Assembly: GCF_964340395.1 (NCBI RefSeq)
Contig: NC_135556.1
Span: 7,403,501 to 7,467,500, forward strand
DNA from: Glandiceps talaboti
Lineage: Eukaryota > Hemichordata > Enteropneusta > Spengelidae
DNA: 64,000 bases
Direction of reading: 5' to 3'
Part shown: one piece after another, positions 54,936-64,000 of the stretch
Numbering within the stretch: position 1 is the first letter of the stretch
Layout: every line of letters starts with the position of its first letter
Position numbers and translations under genes: made by a program
Notes under the pieces: generated by a model
What the model was told of the DNA's origin: nothing
The model's input: only the letters and a program-made list of their open reading frames with translations
Database searches by the model: none

Positions 54936-57900
54936 ATGGTCCATTATATTGTCCGGCTTGTGTCAGTGTTTGTATGTGGATCCCTCTACGGTAAGTAACA
55001 GTATATGTGTGACGTAACTGGTATGAAATATGACGTATTAGTAAGTTTAAGAAAAGACTGAAGGCAAATAGCATAAGCATATGTGGTACACCTTTGTCAG
55101 GGTTGAGTCAGACAGAAATACAAATAATACAACCCCGCTTTAATACTTCCTCTTTTTCAAACCTGCCTGTACGATTTAATAAGTCATGAATATTAAGTAG
55201 TTTAAATAAGTTTACAATTGTGCACTTGACTTGTAGTGGTACGTGAACTGAACCCACTAGTACTAAAATGGAAATATCACCATTTAAACATGTCCATCTC
55301 TTTTTGATAATCGTTTCATTAGTTAACACAATATAAGTACACCGGAGTACGAGTGTGACGTTCAGCTTCATGTTATATTTTAAAATTGTGTTATTTATTG
55401 AATGTTGATTAGACATCGAAGGTCAATAATTCACTGGACCCTTGACGAGAACGAGATATGACGAGAACGGTATACAACCGAAGGAGCATAAATTGAGGAT
55501 GACCCTAAAACGAATGACAACCGGAATGACAGAAAACAAATGACATCATTTGCATATATGTAAACAGTGGAATGACACCCTTTTCAACATTCAGTTAGTT
55601 GAATGACACAACTTGCACTGTTAAACAAGTGGAATGACAGCCGCCACTCTATAGCATAAGTGGAATGACAGCAATATCAATGCTTTGAAACTGGAATGAC
55701 AGCACTTGTTTAACAGTACTAGTGCAGAGGTTGTCATGCAACTAACTGAATGTAAAGGGTGTCATTCTACTGTTTACATACTGTAAATGTTGTCATTCGT
55801 TTTAGGGTCACCCATAGAGTATAAACGAATCGAACAAAATTCCAAGTGCTGCGTTTTAGGGAGTCTTTTAGTAATTACAGGGGAGGCCCGGAAAATTAGG
55901 AGGAGGTGTCATATTTTACAAATCGGTTCCCAGGGAAGGGTCATATTTTAGAAAATGGAATTATGGGATTAACTAACTTTGTGATTTCGGCATCCCATCG
56001 CTGACACTGATTCCGCATCGTACTTCTGTCGACATCCCCACCAAGGCCATCGTTGTCAGTTGAATGTAGGAAAGGAGTGGATCTCACAGCGTGAAAGGGT
56101 CCGGGATCCGGGAACAGCGTGGTAAGACACGGAGATCAGAATGTGGAGTTGGGATGTTGACTTCAGTTCCAACAACTTATGTAGTATGTACATTTGGGAG
56201 TTCTGCCATGGTCACCAGGCCTGCCATTAAATCCAATCACAAGGATTAATTACTGCAGCGACTTCCCAACATTCATGTGTGGTTATATTAGTGGGAAACA
56301 ATCAATGCAATGCCTTTTAAAGTATCAATGTGATGGCAGCAGTGTGATCGAGTCATTGCTATGTATTAATTGATCCTGGGACTCGTGTCCTATCTAATAA
56401 CTCTTTAACCCGTTTTTTGAAAGATTTGAACAAGTGGGTGGGGTCAAGTTTTAGAGAAGGGAATTGAGAAGGGGGGGGGGAGTTTTAGCAACAGACTGGA
56501 CTTGATTTCTCCCCCCCCCCCACCCCACCCTTTTTTAAATTTCTGAATGCTGTCTTACGGCAATGAGTCGTTCACATTATGAGTGCCGTAAAGAGGCCTA
56601 CAGGTTTACGACGATTACGGAAGTTAATCTTTTATTGTGTTTTCAATCTAGCGTTCCAGCTAACGTTTGCAGGTCCAGGACGAATTTATAATGTTCATAG
56701 CACAACTGGTGACAACATTACACTTAGCTGTCCTATTAAACCAGCATCGAAACACAGACAGTATGACGTCACAATGGTCAGATGGACACGGAAGGAAAAC
56801 AACCGATTTCTTGCTCTGAAAGCTAGCAGTGGATACAGCAAATATGCTGATCTTAACAAGTATCGCATAATAAGCATCCCTAGCTTAATTTTAAGTAACG
56901 TCTCCACAGATGATGAAGGGATATATCGATGTACAGTGTTTCTTAAGATTCGTTCACGAAAACTAAGACAGGACCAGAAACACTGTTTTATACGTCTGGA
57001 AGTTGGGGAGGCAGGTAAGTGTAAACTTCAGTAGTCCATGGCCATTTTGTATTTTACTACTCAATTTGAAAATTGTTGTTTACGTTAATAATTTCAATGC
57101 AGGATTTTGGTTTGTTTGTTGTTTGTCGATTGTTTGTTTGTTTGTTTGTTTGTAGCAGAGTACTATACTGCAAGTTCAATTTTAAATATGCAGGCAAAAT
57201 ATGCCCCAAAACATACAAACTAATCTTGTGTCCCTTTAGAATTTAAGTAGTTTTTTTTTAATATACTAAAATTTCAAAGGGGCACAAGCTGAGTCTGTAC
57301 GTTTTGAGACATAGTTTTTTACTGCATATTTAAAAAGTACTTGCAGTACTCTGCTAACTAAAGCATACTTAACCATCGCTTGCAAATGACAGAACTCGTA
57401 TCTGGTATTAAGATATAGCTCATAAAAAGATCCAATGACGTAATTTATCATACGTAATAAAATATTGAGGAAATTCCTACGATGTTATAAACTGTTCTCA
57501 CAATGTCAGAAGATTGCATCTCATAGAAAAGCATGCAACAATATTTTGATATTATACTAGAATATTTTAATCAGTGCAAGTATTTTCACTTGAGTGAAAA
57601 GCTTATAAACTCAGCTTGAGCCACTTTAACATAGTCAACATGCCGTCACAAATTTATTACTGGTTTTATTTCATTTTATGATATTCATTTACATATACAA
57701 TCATGTAAACTATACTTTCAAAAATTTATAAATCTGTGCTGTAAAATCCGTTTTGTTATTTATTATAGGTTTGCCTGACGTAGAGCTAACCTTAAGCTTG
57801 CCAACCAAACATCAACAAAGTCAGACGAGATTGAGATATCACATCGTTAGCGAAAACACAACTTTTGTAGCTGCATGTAAATATTCAAAAAGACAAAAAC

Positions 57901-58199
57901 GCAAAAAGGCGGTCAGTTGGTATCGTAACAATGAACAGATATCCCGTAAACTAAAAGTTGATACAAGAAACGAGCAAACATCACGCAGAAAAAGAATTTA
58001 CTCAACCAAAGGCAATGACCTTAAAATAAAAAGTGTGCATTTGCAGGATGCGGGCATCTATACGTGTCAAACAAATACCAAACAACGAAAAAATAACCCA
58101 AAGAGGTCATTCGTTCTCTGTGTTAAAAACAAAAGGAATGGTGTTGGAGTTCAAGATAAAGTTAGCCATACGCATAATGTTACTTGTCCTAAAGTTTGA
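54936..58199 (+). CDS. Secreted two-Ig-domain protein
   Basis: Three coding exons, 54936-54990, 56673-57014 and 57769-58199, joined by phase-1 introns, give 828 nt or 275 residues. Exon 1 is a signal peptide (MVHYIVRLVSVFVCGSLY) with a good AAAATGG start context. Exon 2 is a V-like Ig domain: TGDNITLSC, VRWTRKE, NVSTDDEGIYRC. Exon 3 is a second Ig domain: NTTFVAACKYS, AVSWYRNNE, VHLQDAGIYTC, with long Lys/Arg-rich stretches. No membrane segment follows, so it should be secreted. The basic second domain could bind heparan sulphate, and its layout is loosely like the second Ig domain of FGF receptors; both are inference. A weak donor near 58140 could extend the gene past the TGA at 58197-58199. 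Confidence 0.75.
55500..55810. mobile_element. Palindromic MITE with repeated GGAATGACA words
   Basis: The ends TGACCCTAAAACGAATGACA and their complement are perfect over 22 bp. Inverted similarity continues inward (GTTTACA, GAATGACACCC, ACATTCAGTTAGTTG, CTGTTAAACAAGTG). The word GAATGACA recurs about eight times. Confidence 0.65.
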
Positions 58200-58552
58200 G
58201 CAAAAAGTATCACAACAATATTTCCTAAATATGAACACAAAAATCAAGGTAATTTATATAACACGCAAAAATTGTAAGTTCATAATGTTTGGATTTCGCA
58301 ATAAGTTAACTATTCATGTGTTATTATTCCATATAAATGCTAGTATAACTATGATGCTAAGGAAACACAATGTGTATACAATATGGCATTGCTATTTTAG
58401 GGAAAAGACTGTTTCAAAGTGTCATATACTATATTCAAAGTCAATAATATGGCACAATTCATATTGGAATTATCAGTCAGTTTGAAGAACATCCCTTTCT
58501 CCCCCTTCTTTCACCATTATCTTCATTCTTTCTCATGTGGCCAGCAATCAAT
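58200..58552. other. Convergent 3' interval between Ig gene and receptor kinase
   Basis: 353 bp separate the two stop codons. No canonical AATAAA was found on either strand by eye, so the 3' UTRs may overlap. Confidence 0.5.
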
Positions 58553-63645
<5,093 letters not shown>

Positions 63646-63763
63646 CTGAAACGTAAATAAAAAAAGTTTACATACTTGTAGGTAGAACATTTACAAGGAA
63701 AGCAATACTGACTAATGAGTAAGTGAAGGGCAGAATGTGTCCAAATATTGTCCAACATTCATA

Positions 63764-64000
63764 TTAATTAGTGATGTGATGTGATGCAATACTATGCGAT
63801 ATGACGTGATGTGGCGTGACGTGATGTGCACGTGATTCGACGTGTCGTGACGAGATGCGATGTGATGTGATCTGATGTGATGTGATGTGATGTGATATGA
63901 TGTGATGTAATACGATGCGATGTGACGTGATGACGTGGCGTGACGTGATGTGCACGTGATTCGACATGTCGTGACGAGATGCGATGCGATGTGATGTGAT
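63764..64000. repeat. GATGT-rich satellite with 124-bp higher order
   Basis: Degenerate GTGAT-type units. A longer word (GTGCACGTGATTCGAC) recurs 124 bp apart (63831 and 63955). It continues past the window. Confidence 0.85.

Noticed and set aside
58033-58485. 150-residue plus-strand frame overlapping the second Ig exon
   Set aside because: Out of phase with the spliced Ig frame and has no domain pattern.

Overview
This is AT-rich, intron-rich animal DNA. Exons are short with GT-AG borders, introns are about 0.3 to 4 kb, microsatellites are very abundant, and the proteins are metazoan (secreted C-type lectins, TMEM165, an immunoglobulin protein, a receptor tyrosine kinase). The modular lectin and the many TACATGTA-like words suggest a marine invertebrate such as a hemichordate, amphioxus, brachiopod, mollusc or coral; the sequence alone does not settle which.

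Layout. (1) 520-6710, minus strand: the 5' part of lectin gene B, which runs off the left edge. (2) 7847-32239, minus strand: lectin gene A, complete in 25 coding exons. Joined on phase they give 3819 nt, or 1272 residues. The order is signal peptide, C-type lectin domain (CTLD), Cys-rich module, a module resembling invertebrate skeletal-matrix proteins, CTLD, a fibrinogen-like module of the contactin-associated-protein (CNTNAP) type, PAN, CTLD, CTLD, fibronectin type III (FN3), PAN. Every module is bounded by phase-1 introns, the mark of exon shuffling. Genes A and B are head-to-tail duplicates about 1.1 kb apart. (3) 32240-38801: intergenic, with repeats and inverted-repeat elements. (4) 38802-51975, minus strand: TMEM165, seven coding exons, 395 residues, with a TATA-less promoter near 52.1 kb. 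(5) 54936-58199, plus strand: a three-exon secreted protein with two Ig domains. (6) 58553-63645, minus strand: the transmembrane and kinase half of an FGFR-like receptor tyrosine kinase; its ectodomain lies beyond the right edge. Genes 5 and 6 converge, with 353 bp between their stop codons.

All exon borders were read by eye from splice motifs, reading phase and family similarity. The three complete models each sum to a multiple of three, and the partial ones keep phase throughout.

The non-coding DNA is rich in structure. It holds several foldback elements (one inside a MITE, one carrying a LINE fragment), a MITE family with ends like TTAGGC, tRNA-derived SINEs, minisatellites with 35-bp and 45-bp units, and at least four tiny (23-35 bp) palindromic insertions. 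The tiny insertions sit between 6-8 bp direct repeats, and one has an empty site visible in the same window. These tiny insertions and the mosaic lectin pair are the most novel items.
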